A DNA stretch of 64,000 nt from Paraphaeosphaeria minitans (taxonomy: Eukaryota; Ascomycota; Dothideomycetes; Pleosporales; Didymosphaeriaceae): NCBI GenBank assembly GCA_015832175.1, contig WJXW01000015.1:1302001-1366000 (forward strand), in the 5' to 3' direction. Below are positions 45,901 to 58,030 of this stretch, one piece after another (position 1 is the stretch's first letter; each line of letters starts with the position of its first letter). The notes under the pieces were generated by a model. That model was not told where the DNA came from and did not search any database. It saw only the letters and a list, made by a program, of their open reading frames with translations. The position numbers and the translations under genes were made by a program.

Positions 45901-46140
45901 TTAGTAGATAAGCTGCGTGTAGTATAGAGCCATAAAAACCATACATAATTGAGGTTTACTACTAAGTATAAAAGGCATAAAGAAAAACAATATTGATTAT
46001 TAGTGCGTAAATCGCCTTTGAAATAATCTAATAACACCTGGAACGCACTTAGTAGATAGAGCCGTAATACTAGAGGTAGTTAGGACAACCTCCTAAAATA
46101 AATAAAGCCCTAACTATAAAAGCTTTCTATAAACACTATT
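42933..46140. other. RIP-mutated DNA without identifiable features
   Basis: No frames survive. Part may be gag/pol of the element whose reverse transcriptase lies at 42.7-42.9 kb. The stretch 44,700-46,100 has slightly different composition (more GC-containing words such as GCGC and CTACG) and may be another degraded element. Confidence 0.3.
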
Positions 46141-46355
46141 TGTAAGGTCTAGTTATAGGCAATAGTATTTGCTTCACACTAGAAATGACAGTGAGAGGGT
46201 GACTCGATGGTATTGATGAGAATAATACTTGTCTTGTCGCAGTGCGGGCACCGCGCAGGTTTTATGCAGCTAACTCGCTTAACGCGCGGGCCCTTCGCAC
46301 GGCCTTGGCGCGAGATGCCACAACACCACAACAATATCACGATATGCCTGTTACA
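46141..46355. repeat. solo LTR, family L1 (215 bp), little mutated
   Basis: Starts TGTAAGGTCT and ends CCTGTTACA. It aligns end to end with the two RIP-mutated LTRs at 57,815-58,030 and 63,080-63,295 (shared words: AGGTCT, TTCACACTAG, CAGGTTTTA.GCAGCTA, GGCC, GCGCGAGATGC, ACAACACCACAACAATAT). Unlike those copies it keeps CpG and CpA sites. I find no clear target duplication. Confidence 0.8.
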
Positions 46356-47083
46356 CTAACTATACTATCAAAAGACAAACCTATGCTAGTATCCTTATTA
46401 TTATAGATTGCTTAAGTAAAAGGAGAGGTTTATACTAGTAACTAGCTTAGACTTTAACTTACTTATCTACGTAATTATTAGGTAGGCATAGTAAGAGGAG
46501 AGTTACCTAAATGGTATTCTCTGAAACTAAGGATTTACGTTTACCTTTCAGTTCAAGGAAAGACTTTAGAATTATATTTTTTTTTCTAAAGCTTTCTATA
46601 TTATTCTATTTTAAAATAGACAGCTACACAGAAAACGTAAACGCTTGGCTTTAGTGATACTTAAGATCATTTAATTTATAAATAGAATGACTAGGTACTG
46701 TTCCTACTAAGTGCAAAGTTTATTACTAACTAATTTCTTAACGCCAGCATTAGTATAAGTCCATTCTACGCTATAAAGGGATACATGCTGCGCTTAGGGC
46801 TTAAGCCTAAAGTCCTAGATAATACCTTAGGCCTAGCTAAGCTTACCTAAGAGCGCGCTAACTGTTTTGCTATATAAATCAAACCTATTTGCAATAACTA
46901 CTGATATAAGTTATAGTAGGGTTCATTACGCGTATTAACTACCAGCTAGCTCATTTAAAGTAGGTAATAAAGTTATACAAGACTTTCCTAACATTCAGAC
47001 AACACGGCCTAATTCCTCCCTAGACTTAGAGATTAAAGACCCTTCATTATTAAGTAAGTAATTAATAACATAGTATAGAAACT

Positions 47084-47686
47084 TGTCAGATAAAATGCTT
47101 GCATGCGATAAGGTATATTAATCGGTGATAATATTGCAAATGATTGATCGATCTATGTTGTCTCTGTCAACTCTGTTCGGTTGAGTTTGACCCCTGGGCT
47201 AGTGCGACAAGTGCTGTGGTCCCTGCTCGATTGTGCAGATCCGTGTTAAATCCAAGAGGGTAGCTAGTCCTAAAGGGTTAAGGTTGGTTCTCGGGCAGGA
47301 GTACTTACGGAAGGTGGAAGGTCTTGTTGATACGATAGTATCTTGCGAAGTGTAACGAGTCAACAATTTGGTCTGCTAGAATCCAAACGATAGATTGATA
47401 AACAGATTGAACACGAGTATGGAGAGCCCATCCTCGCGTTCCTATATACTTCGAGCGATCAGTCCACTGATCGCTCTGATCAAACTGATCAAGCACTGAT
47501 CAGTTGCTCAGTATGTCGAGTGCTCAGTCTGATCAGTTGTCTTGGCGTCCTGATCACACTGATCAGGTCACGTGACTTCTTGTGCTGTGCCGCTCGAACA
47601 ACGAATGTAGATACATATGAAGATCCCGGGAGGCCTAGCCTTCGGATCTTAACAATCCGACCTCAACGCCCTCGTTCTATCCGACA
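47084..47686. repeat. solo LTR, family L3 (187 bp), split by a nested solo LTR
   Basis: It begins TGTCAGATAAAATGC and ends TTCTATCCGACA. It is flanked by an exact 5-bp target duplication AAACT (47,079-47,083 and 47,687-47,691). Its sequence is interrupted at 47,244-47,659 by the L2 solo LTR plus one copy of its target duplication. The intact, inverted family member is at 49,871-50,058. Confidence 0.92.
47244..47654. repeat. solo LTR, family L2 (411 bp), nested in L3
   Basis: Starts TGTTAAATCC and ends GGATCTTAACA, with TGTTAA/TTAACA inverted termini. An exact 5-bp target duplication ATCCG flanks it (47,239-47,243 and 47,655-47,659). The uninterrupted site, GCAGATCCGACCTCAACGCC, exists in the L3 copy at 49,871-50,058. 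A RIP-mutated L2 relative is at 57,561-57,768. This copy retains normal composition. Confidence 0.93.
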
Positions 47687-47691
47687 AAACT

Positions 47692-49870
47692 AGACCTGCT
47701 AAAACATATACGTATTTACCTAATATTCTATTTATAGCTTCTGCATTTATACGAAGAAGCTCTTCTAGGTAAAAAAACTATTTCTAAGTAACCGGCTATA
47801 ATTAACCCTAATATAAAAGATAAGGAGGACTATAAGGTTAAAGGAATTCTTAACGCTTACGTCCACTAATAAGAAGAAGATACTAAAATGCGCAACTAAA
47901 AGGGCCTATTATAACATAAGGTACTATAGAAGGACTACCTTGTAGATAACGTTAACACCTTGTCTTAGGTGCCCTATATAATACTAGTTAGCTCCATTGA
48001 ACTTAATTAGGAGTACTATGAGACGTATAAGCTAGGTACGCATATGTATAGAAAATTTAAGACGCTTGGTAAAAAATAAAATAAATTACTAATAGTTACC
48101 TAACGCGTAGGCTTATTACAATAGACGCTATGGTAAAATGGTAGAGCGTAAGTTTCTAAATTTAAGCATTCTTCTACGCAATGGTTCCTAGCGTAGCTAA
48201 TTCGTAGTTATAAATTACTATAGTTGCCTACCTATATATTCCTATACGAAAACGCTTATTATAATACTGTCTATTATAAAGTCAATTTACTTATAAATAA
48301 AATATTATTTATATAAGATGAACTATTAATAGTTACTTACTGGTAGCCTAGGAAGTAAGAGGCTTTAGGTTGCGCTTATTATTATAATAAAAACTTAAAG
48401 CTGTGCCTCTGTAATGATAGGACCCATAGTAATACATAGTTACGCTTTTTAGATAATATACAGCTTATTAGTAGCAAGGTTTATATAAGTAATTGGGTAA
48501 CGCTTATTACGCTATTAAAGCTAAAAACTATATAATAAAATGTAGATAAAATAGGACTTAGAGTAATAGAACTACTGAACTTTTTAGGTGGGGGGGAGGG
48601 TTATAGATTAAGTTAATAACCTTGGCGTTTAGAGAGGCTCGGCCTAATCCAGCCCTGGAACTAATTAAGCTAGTATCTTACTTAGGTTTTAGCGCTCGCG
48701 TATATCCTACGCAATACCTCCCTAGCTAGTTCCCTATATAGTATCTTACTAGTTACGCACGGATATACGTTTCTCTATATATTACCTTCGTGCCTTCACA
48801 CTATACTTCTACTTTAGCTACTAATTCTCTAGTAAGTAGGTTAAATACTGAAGCTAAGTCTGCTAGTAATTTTATATTCTTTGTTCTAAGCGTTATTAAA
48901 ATAGTTAGTATTTCTTTAAGATATTAATAGAGGTAGGTATATAGTAGACTATCATTTATGACTTGTAGTATTTGTTACATATAACTCATTATAGTTCTAA
49001 TATAGGTAGTTACGGCTGCTATTATACCTACTACCTTTTTTTAAATAGTACCCTCTTTTCTCAGGCCTATTTTGTGTCTTTAATTCTAGGCGTAGGTAAA
49101 TCATTTACTATTAAATAATTATAATAAAGATATTTAGTTCAACTATAATAGTAGTAACTTAGTATTCCTATTAGGTTAATCGTACTAGTTTAGGCTAAAT
49201 CTTGTCTTTTTAGATGTTCATTATAGTTATCATGTTTCTGAAACTATCTCTAAGATTTTTAGCCCTTTTTACTTCTACTTTTTAATCCCTTATTATTTTT
49301 CACTGCCCCTTATATAAAGGAGCTCCCTATAGTAGTCCTAGTTACCTACTTAGTTTAGTAACAAGTATATACCTAAAATTTAATGCTAAAAACCTTTTTT
49401 TTAGAATTCTAAAAGATGGCTTAGAGTTCCTAATAAATACATAAGTGTCAGTAGGTAATATAATCTAGCTTCTAATATTCAACATTAGTTATGTCTAACT
49501 TTTTATAATAACCTCTTATGTAGTCTAGAAAGTCTAGGGACGTTTACATTTATCTTTACTATCAATACCTAAGTTACTTATACACTATTTAGCGACTTTC
49601 TTCTAGTAAGCCTAGCATACTAAGTATTTTTACTTTAAGCGCGTCCTAGGTTTGAACCTATGGTCGGGTTTTAGACTATTTAAACAAGATTTTAGTTTTT
49701 TAGGTGGTTTTGAAAACGTTATTAGTAAATTAAAAAATATAATTTACTTTTAACTGGTCTATCGTAGGATATATACCGAAAGACTTGAAACATAACTTAC
49801 AATTATTCTTTGATTGGTTATAATTTCTTTAGTTCCTATAGTTATACTTACATAGTTACTTCTATATAGG
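47692..49870. other. RIP-mutated DNA without identifiable features
   Basis: AT-rich, stop-dense in all frames. I cannot assign it to an element. Confidence 0.3.
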
Positions 49871-50058
49871 TGTCAGATAGAACGAGGGCGTTGAGGTCGG
49901 ATCTGCACAATCGAACAGGGACCACCGCACCTGTCGCACTAGCCCAGGGGTCAAACCAACCGAACAGAGATGAGAGACAAGAACATAGAATTCATCATAT
50001 CAATCCATAATCATCACCCATCAATGTACCTCATCGCATGGAAGCATTTTATCTGACA
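49871..50058. repeat. solo LTR, family L3 (188 bp), intact
   Basis: TGTCAGATAG...TTTTATCTGACA, in inverted orientation relative to 47,084-47,686. It has an exact 5-bp target duplication ATAGG on both sides (49,866-49,870 and 50,059-50,063). Normal base composition inside AT-rich DNA. Confidence 0.93.
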
Positions 50059-50063
50059 ATAGG

Positions 50064-50720
50064 TAGCTATAGAGCTAGGGCTGAATATAATATCTATGAA
50101 GGCCAAGAAACCTTTATTGACTTAAAAGGTATATATATATACTCTACTTTATATGAGACTTAAATTATATTAATTTAGCCTAAATCTACTGAGTTTCTTT
50201 ACTCTTTAAGCCACTAACTACTGATCCGACACGTTACTAAGCAGTAATAAGCTTTTTGAATAGATCTTTTCTAACTCAGCCCTAGTTAGCGCTATTTAGT
50301 ACTACTAGAGGCGTTCAAAAACTTTATATAGGTACAGCAGTTAATAGAAGATTTTCTACTATCATTTTTCCCTTATTGAGGAGAACCTTATTGTTATAAG
50401 TGTTTCTAATTTTTAGGTTTATAATAGTCCTATTTAGGTTACTAGTAATAGTAGAGATAATAGTAGATTAAATATAAAGTTTATTACTATACTCTAATGT
50501 AGATAGGATCTCAAAAGGTAAATCTACTAGATTATAGAGTAAATAATTTCTATTAGACGTCTTTTCTTTAGTAAACTGACTTTCTACTAGAGAAAGGATA
50601 AATAGGGCTCACATAGCTATATCTAGCTATATAATAAAATAATTAGCTTATATACAAATATCTATACCTAACTTCGCGCTGCTTGTAACAGTACTAGGTA
50701 TCATGTAATAATATTTAAAA
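50064..50720. other. RIP-mutated DNA without identifiable features
   Basis: AT-rich and stop-dense; nothing identifiable. Confidence 0.3.
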
Positions 50721-50759
50721 AATACTAATAGTTCATATCTACTAGTATATACCTAGTTA

Positions 50760-51420
50760 CACCTTACTAATAATGGCTCCTACTATTAATTAGCTAATCT
50801 TGTGGAATCTAATAGACTTAGTCTAGATTAAGAAGTAACTTAATTACCTAAATGAAGAAATAAAAAATGCTAAGGAAGCGTATAAATAATTAGTCAAATA
50901 AGTTGAAGTAATATTAGCTAATAAAAAGGAAGAAGCTAATAATAGTATAAGGAAATAGATTAGGAGGATACAAGTCTAAATAAGAAGCTAGCCTTTCGAA
51001 TTAGCAGATCTAAAGAAGTCTAGTAGTACTTAAACTAAGCTTAAGGGATCCCCTACTTTCACGTTACTTTACTGTAATCTAAACTAAGAAAACCTTAAAA
51101 ATAAAGATTAAAAAGTTACTTATATTATAACGCACTTTCTAAGTAACAATATAAACTGTTTAATAGTTACTTTAATAATTATTAAATTATTAGGAATACA
51201 GATAACTAAAACATAGAAACTAACTTGATCTTCTAAAGCTACGCCTATTTTGAAGAAAAGTTACGCCTAATATTTAGAAAGATTAATACTAAATAAATAG
51301 CTGATTAGAAACTCATGAAACTCTAATAGACTAAAATAGTTAATACCTGTACATTAGCGTTTCAGTAAGTACTAAATTAAAATACAATGCTAATCCACGT
51401 GAACTTAATTAGTTGGCCCA
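50760..51420 (+). pseudogene. RIP-mutated gag relic of a Ty3/gypsy-type element
   Basis: In the plus frames a charged helical N-terminal part is visible (Lys/Glu-rich, about 50,830-51,000). Farther on comes FEEKLRLIFRKINTK, followed by D-stop-KLMKL and TKIVNTCTLAFQ. This has the shape of retrotransposon capsid sequence (KLR..F..x..L..L.Q..SV..Y...FQ). Stops sit where Arg or Gln would be expected. It is opposite in orientation to the other gypsy relics here. Confidence 0.6.
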
Positions 51421-51849
51421 TGATGAATTACTCACTTAAATATATACTCATAGTGGTTATTAATGAGTCTAGTCCTTAATAGATATAGGTGCTATAGAGA
51501 TAATACGGTACTTGTTTAAATGTAGTCCTATTTTACTGTTTATTTATTAAAAGTAGGGCTAGATAGGCAATTTAAACAATATTAGTAGTATTAGAGAATA
51601 TAGTAAAGACAAAATCTGGCTAACGTGGAATTCAAACTGCAGACCTAACAGTTATAAATACAATATAATTACTACAGGTAGGCTTTATCACACTAAATAA
51701 ACTAGAACGTTAGTGATTAAGCGAAGTTTCCTAACGAATAGTTCGATATGTATATAGGTGATAAAGGTATGTAGAACACAAGTTAATTATTACCTTTATC
51801 CTTAGGTCTATATTTAACCTTAGGATCCTTACGTAACTCTAGGATCTTC

Positions 51850-52270
51850 GCTTAACTTTTAGATCCCTAAACCTCTAGGGCGTAGCACTAGTATAGTATT
51901 TAGTCTAGCCTATTTTTTCTAGGTAGTTATCTAGTAGTAAATATTTTATTATAACTAGTATAGTATCAGGCCTAGCCTATTAAAGCGGATATATGACTAT
52001 ATTTAGTATAGTATTAGATCTAGTGTAGTAAAAGGTCTAGTGTAGAATTTGGCGTAGCCTATTATAGCTAATATAGCTTTATAAATAGCCTATTATAGCT
52101 AGTATAGTAGTAGAACTAGTGAAGTATTAGGCCTAGCCTATTAAAGCGGGAACATGGCTACATCTAGTAAAGTATTAGGCGTAGCCTATTATAGCTAGTT
52201 TAGTGTTATAACTGGCCTATTATAGCTAGTATAGTGCTAGAACTTATAACCTATTAGGCGTAGCGTAGAT
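51850..52270. repeat. degraded tandem repeats (GCCTATTA/TAGTATAGT words)
   Basis: Words such as GGCGTAGCCTATTATAGCTAG and GGCCTAGCCTATTAAAGCGG (each shortened variants of one another) recur about eight times at irregular spacing with CTAGTATAGT between them. This looks like an old tandem array altered by RIP. Confidence 0.6.
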
Positions 52271-52480
52271 AAGTCTTAGTAATAAAGATTTATTTCAAGT
52301 ATAGATATAATTATGTAATGTAGTACTTAGTTATTTGTAGATGGTAATCTAGCTAATAAACAATTATTTTATTACCTAGTATTTAGTTATTAGTAGACTA
52401 ATACCTAGTAAATAGTTAACTATCTTATTAACTTACTACTTTATTATTAATAGATAATTATCTAGGTTATGGTTTATAAT

Positions 52481-52670
52481 TTTGTGGCTGGTGTGGCGTT
52501 CTGTGGCTACTGAAGTGTTTTATGGCTAGTGTGGTGTTTTATGGCTAGTGTGGTGTTCTGTGGCTAGTGTGGTGTTCTGTGGCTAGTGTGGTGGCTAGTA
52601 TGGTTTTTGGTGGCAGGTTTGGTGTTCCTGTGGCTAACGGTTTGGTGTTCCGTGGCTAGAGACTGCGCAG
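52481..52670. repeat. 19-bp minisatellite in a non-RIP island
   Basis: About nine imperfect units of TGGCTAGTGTGGTGTTCTG. The array opens an island of normal composition that runs to about 52,880 and contains two CCAATCA-type words in inverted orientation (near 52,678 and 52,770). Confidence 0.8.
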
Positions 52671-53366
52671 TTGTCTGATTGGCCGCATCGGCAATTCGGC
52701 GAAACATTGTTACGTCGGGTTTTGTGAGTCAATCAGCGCCTGTAAAAGTAGGCGTCTAGGCCAATCACAGACGCGTATTTCCTTCCCAATGCAGCCCCGA
52801 GTTATCTCCGTCCACTAAAGTTCTACCAGTAAAGCTCATTCTTCATTCCCCACTTCGTTCGTCATTCATCATGAGCAATGAAGAATAAGCCTTACTAGTA
52901 AAGTTTTATAGAGGACTGAAGTTAAATATTAGGTATAATATAAGTAGGATAGAAAAACCTACTACTACACTTATAATAATCAAGTAAGTTGTTTAAGCTA
53001 AGAATAAACTCTTCTTATCAAAATAACATAATAAGTTAGTAACCAAATATAGCCTAAATAATTAAAACTAAAACAATTATAATACTGGAGATCATATAAT
53101 TCTTGATAAAAATAAAACAAATCAGGGTAGAAACTCTTAAAGGAATGCGCAGAACGAGAAGTAGTAGAAAAAAGATACTTACTTTAGCTATAGCGCAAAG
53201 GGTTACTTGGCTAGAAACTATCTTACTAAGAGCTAAAATTAGATTATAGAATGTTTCTAGAAATAGCTAGAAAAGGTAAAGGCTAAGGAACCTAAAGAGA
53301 GATTAGCTAGTAGTGAGGAATATTAAGCCTTGTTTTTGGGATTATATCTAAATACTCTATACACAT

Positions 53367-53650
53367 TGTAGTGTAAAGGTTAGCCTGCGATGGAAAGTCG
53401 GAGAAACATAGGGCCGATCAGCTATCTAAACGATAGCTGATCAGGAAGAAGACACCACCACAGAACACCACAAAAAAAAACCAAGAAAGAAAAAAAAGAC
53501 AACACCAGGGAAGACATGAAGAAGAGACCCGATGGACAATCGGAGCAGTTGGATTTGTATGATAGATTTTGGATAGGATAACTCAACTCATTCTTTTATA
53601 CTCCTCACTTAAAGCACACCGCAAACACAACATATTAACACAACAACATC
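53367..53650. repeat. unmutated island with 11-bp hairpin, possible solo LTR or MITE
   Basis: This is a stretch of normal composition inside RIP DNA. A perfect hairpin, GATCAGCTATC-TAAAC-GATAGCTGATC, lies at 53,416-53,442. A purine-rich run and an AACACAACA-type end follow. The start TGTAGTG and an end in CAACA would suit an LTR, but I find no matching target duplication and no second copy. Confidence 0.4.
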
Positions 53651-53949
53651 ATATATAAAAATTAAAAAGGATATAAAATACTAGCTTAGTAGGAAGAGGT
53701 TAGTAATAAATAGGGAGCTGTACTCTATACTATAGTTTGAAGAATAGGAAGCTTGAATCCTAAACTACTACAGGTTAGAATAAAAAAATATATAGAAGAG
53801 GATAAATTAGATAGGAAATCTAACAGCAACTCTAATAAATCCCTAAACACCCTTTCTATCTCTATATTAATAGGTAATAAATCTTTTTCTTTCCCTCTAG
53901 TTAAAGAAAAACCTATATCACTAAATAAGAACGTCTAAATTAGTAAAAT

Positions 53950-56900
53950 AGAGTATTTCTAACTAATAGGCCGACCGGAGAGTATTACAAAACCTACTTA
54001 TCTCTCTAGTACCTAGTTTATAACTATTTTTTAATTATTGTGGCGTAAGTTCTTCTATTATTATAAACCTTAGAAGGTTCTTACAATCTGTGTAGATTTC
54101 TAGCGTTAAGTAACTAAGTGCGTAAATCCTCTAGTGCTTTAAGGCTTTAATAATAGCGTAGAGTTCTTTACTATGTATATTATATTGTGTTTCGGCGTTC
54201 TTAAATTTGCATAAGTAATAGGCAGTTAGGTGCCATTTACTATTATATTTTTATTTAGGGTAGGCACCTAGCGCGAGATCGCTAGCGTTTGTTTTAAACT
54301 ATAGTGGTTCTTTAGTATAAAATAAACAAGGATAGGTTCTATAATACATACTATCTTAAGGAGTTAGAATAACATTCTATACTTATTTATCTATTTAAAG
54401 GGTACATCCTTCTTTATAAGATTTATTAAAGGTATCGTGACCTTTACGTAATTTTAGATAAATTATTAATTAAATCTACAGAATTCTAAGAATTCTTAGA
54501 TGTTCTTAGCTATCTTTAGTATTAGCTAGTTCTTAATATATTTGACTTTACTTAGTGCTATCTTAATTCCTTCTATAGTAATAATATATCCTAGGAATTT
54601 AAGTTATTTAACGTTAAACTTGCATAACTCTGTAATATTTAGTAGTAGATATTAGTTCTTTATTATTATGTTATTAAGTTATTAGTAGTTAATGTATAGT
54701 CTGTCTAATCTATCCTTTTTCTTAATAAACATAAAAGGGCTTACTGCTAGTAACTTTAATAGTTATATATATCCTTTCTTAAGGTTTATTTTAATAAAAT
54801 TACGTTCTTTAAGGAGTTCTTCTCCTATCTTACTATATAGTAGTCTAAAGAGTGGCGTCTTCCCTTCTTCTAGGTCTATTATAAGATCCTAGGGTTAATA
54901 TTCTAGTAGGTTTACTTTTCCTTCCTTTTCTATAAATATATATGTCTATTTCCTGTACTCTCTTAGTAAGGTAAGGGGTGTGCTATTATCCTCCTTCTTA
55001 CACTTTTTAACCTAGTAGTTCCTACTAGCGTCTACTAAGGTATGCTTCTATTTTTTAACTATCTATCGCAGTATTATGTTATTAATAACTCCCTTATCTA
55101 CTATTATTTTTAGTTAATACATAGGCTTTACTTATAATGCATAATTACAGCGTTTAAATAATATTTTCTTTATACCCTAGTTAATCTATAGGTTGTGTAT
55201 TATTAACTAAGGTAATTCTAGCATAATCTTATATGTAGATCCCTTTAAAATATTAAGGGTAATACTTTCCTTGTGTCCTTAGACTTCTAGTATTATTAAG
55301 ACCTTGTAGGTAATTTAAGGCGTCTTAGGCATTAGGGTTCTATTTGCAATATAGATAGTATAAAGTTCCTTTTTATTTAACATAGTAAGTCCTGCTTTCT
55401 ATGTTATCTTATATAAAATAATGTTCTTTTCTACCTCTAAGTCTACAAGAGCTTATATCTATATTCTTTTAAGCTAAACTAGTAGCTTAATTAATGCTAT
55501 ACTGTATGTGGCATTTAATTTAATAAAGGCGTTTTCTCGCCTAAGCGTAGGTCTAAAAAAACACATCTACGTTATATACTTTAGGTGTAAGGTAAGTTTA
55601 TGTTTAGCTTTCTCTGCCTAACCTTTTTACTCTATGGCGTTGTTTATAACGCTTGTCTCCAGAGTGTCTATCCATTAGGCTATTATTAGTCTTTTCTTAG
55701 AATGCTTTACTGCTGTCCTTCCTAACTAGTTTAAATTTAATAAAGTAGACTTGTTGTTTTAGCGTGTTCTAAAATCTATTTGCGTATTTTAAGTTTATAT
55801 ATATTACACAGTCTAGGTGTGAGCACGTATACTAGTAGGGTTATGTGTATACTTTATTAATAAGCATTAAGCATTCTTTGTTTCCGTTAGCGTTATAGTA
55901 GGGAGACTAATAATTTTTCCGTTCAATTTTATAGGTGCTTATTGTATGCTATAATATAATTATACTACTACTATTAGTATTATAGTTTACGTTATAGTTA
56001 CTTATTACTTTCTTCCTTTACTTAGTAGTGTATAGTGTATATGTCTTCTTTATAGTATACCCAGCAAAGGGATACGTGTATAGGGTTATAGTAGTGTAGG
56101 TCGTACTTTAGTGCGTACTTTAGTTCCTTATTTAGATAAATCTTCCCTTTTAGCTGATAGTAGTAGGTATGTTATACCTAACTCCTCTCTTACTATAAGA
56201 TCTTCTTTTTCCCTTATGGTTTAAATGTAATAGGTTAATGTGTACTATTCATGGGTATTATTATTCTATAAGTTAAGTCTCCGTTCTAGGGTTAGTGTAG
56301 TTCTAAAAATTACTATACATCTAGGGTGTTCTATTGCAATCTAGGTTCTAGTGTATAATTAGGTGTTATTAGGTCGTCTTGGCTGTATTTAGCCTATAGG
56401 TAAGGTATAAGAGATCTTAGTATCTTTTCTACGTCTAACTCTTTGTCTGCATTAAGATATATATTTAAAATATTATCTAGGTCTTCGTATAGTCGTAAGT
56501 TAGGCAAATCTAATTAGTTAGATTCCTAGTTCTTAATATTAAGTTTCTTTATAGTAGTCACTACTTTCTATGTTTTATTGGTTACCTTTATATTTTTAAC
56601 GTGTAGTACGTTTAACTGCGTGGTTCTATAGACCTTATTCTTTAATTTGCAGTTCCTGGCAATATGGCCTAGTTTACTATACATAAAATATAAGCGTGTC
56701 TCAGTTGTCTTTAATTAACTTCTATTAGAGGCACGTAAACTAGGCTTATAGGAGTCTTGTGTTCTTGCTTTTTCTCTTCCCTTAGTTATAACATTGTATT
56801 AGATTGCTTCTATAGGCTAGAATCTATAGGAATCTCTTTTTTATAACGTGTTTAGAGTAGCGCGATAATCAATTATCGTGCGTAGTAGTCTAAAGCTTAG

Positions 56901-57560
56901 TTATACATAAGAGTAGTATTGAAATTTTTAGTTTAAGTTATGCTAATCTATATTAATTTAAATAGATTCTTTGTATAGGTCCTTTAAGGTAGGCGTTATT
57001 CCTCCACTACGCAGGAGTTCTTCCCTTATAAACCTCTTAAGGTCTTGTTTATATGTTGTCTTTAGGGTATTGTTACCCTAGTTAAGCTGTACTATATAGT
57101 GTTAAAAAGCTGCTACGTACTTAACTGCTAACGTGGTTTGTTTAAAGTCCTAAATTTATTATTTAGTAATTAGTATCTTGTTTACAACTCTAAATAACTA
57201 TTTAAGTTAAGAATAGAAGGTAGTATCGTCTTTAATAACTGTGTTAACTTAGTTACTATTACTGTTTTTCTTCTGTAAGGTACGTTGTAATGTATAGATT
57301 AATCTAATTAGCGGCTTGTCCCCTTATATACGTGGCTGTGAGTAAAACCTTGTCCTTATCTTCCTTTTCTCTTCTCGACAAGTATAAGTATAGGTTAAGC
57401 TATAAGAGCTAGGTGTTAGTCTTAATATAGTTACTATTATATAAGTTAGGTTTTACTGCCTTGTTACGGGTATTACTATTTAGTATAATTCTATTAGTAG
57501 TAGCTAAAGCGGTTAAAGAAGTAGGAGTTTGTGTAGTACTTATATTAAGGGTGTTTAAGA
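53950..57560 (-). mobile_element. RIP-mutated Ty3/gypsy retrotransposon (element 2)
   Basis: Reads leftward. A gag zinc knuckle lies at about 56,692-56,649: Y-F-M-Y-SKLG-H-IARN-C, i.e. CX2CX4HX4C with two Cys changed to Tyr. Reverse transcriptase follows at about 54,760-54,690 (SPFMFIKKKDRLDRLYIN, from a VKKKDG..R.CVDYR motif). RNase H is at about 54,205-54,115 (NAETQYNIHSKELYAIIKAL). The order gag, RT, RNase H is correct for gypsy. Integrase is not identified, so the 3' part may be missing. The 5' LTR is probably the L2-type repeat at 57,561-57,768. Confidence 0.75.
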
Positions 57561-57768
57561 TGTTAAATCTAAGAGGGTAGCTAGTCCTAAAGGGTTGAAG
57601 TTAGTTCTTATGCAGGAGTACTTATAAAGGCTAAGAGGTCTTTTTAATATAATAGTATCTTGCAAAGTGTAATAAGTTAATAATATAGCTTAAGTGTAAT
57701 CTAATAGATTAATGAATAGGTTAAATATAAGTATAGAGGGTCTATTCTCGCGTTCCTATATACTAAAG
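57561..57768. repeat. RIP-mutated, partial L2 LTR
   Basis: Matches the first 210 bp of the L2 solo LTR at 47,244: TGTTAAATC.AAGAGGGTAG, CTAGTCCTAAAGGGTT, GCAGGAGTACTTA, CTCGCGTTCCTATATACT. C-to-T and G-to-A differences dominate. Similarity stops near 57,770, shortly before the L1 LTR of element 1 begins. Confidence 0.85.
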
Positions 57769-57814
57769 GAATCCTAGTTTATAGGGGGCGCTCTGTAGAG
57801 AGCAGTTATATAAC

Positions 57815-58030
57815 TATAAGGTCTGGTTATAGGTAATAGTATTAACTTTACACTAGGGAGGATAGTAAAAGGATAACTTAATAGTATTAAGTAGAATAAT
57901 AATTAACTTCTATAAAGGTAGGGCGCAGCGTAGGTTTTATACAGCCAGCTTACTTAGCGCATAGGCCCCTTATAGGGCCTTAGCGCCAGATGCTGTAACA
58001 CTATAATAATATTGTAATCTACCTATTACA
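57815..58030. repeat. left L1 LTR of element 1 (216 bp)
   Basis: Paired with 63,080-63,295, and with the less-mutated solo copy at 46,141-46,355. Because the element reads leftward this is its 3' LTR. Confidence 0.88.

Noticed and set aside
47084..50058. Inverted repeats at 47.1-47.7 and 49.9-50.1 kb as the ends of one DNA transposon
   Set aside because: Each arm has its own different 5-bp target duplication (AAACT and ATAGG) and TG/CA ends, so they are independent solo LTRs.
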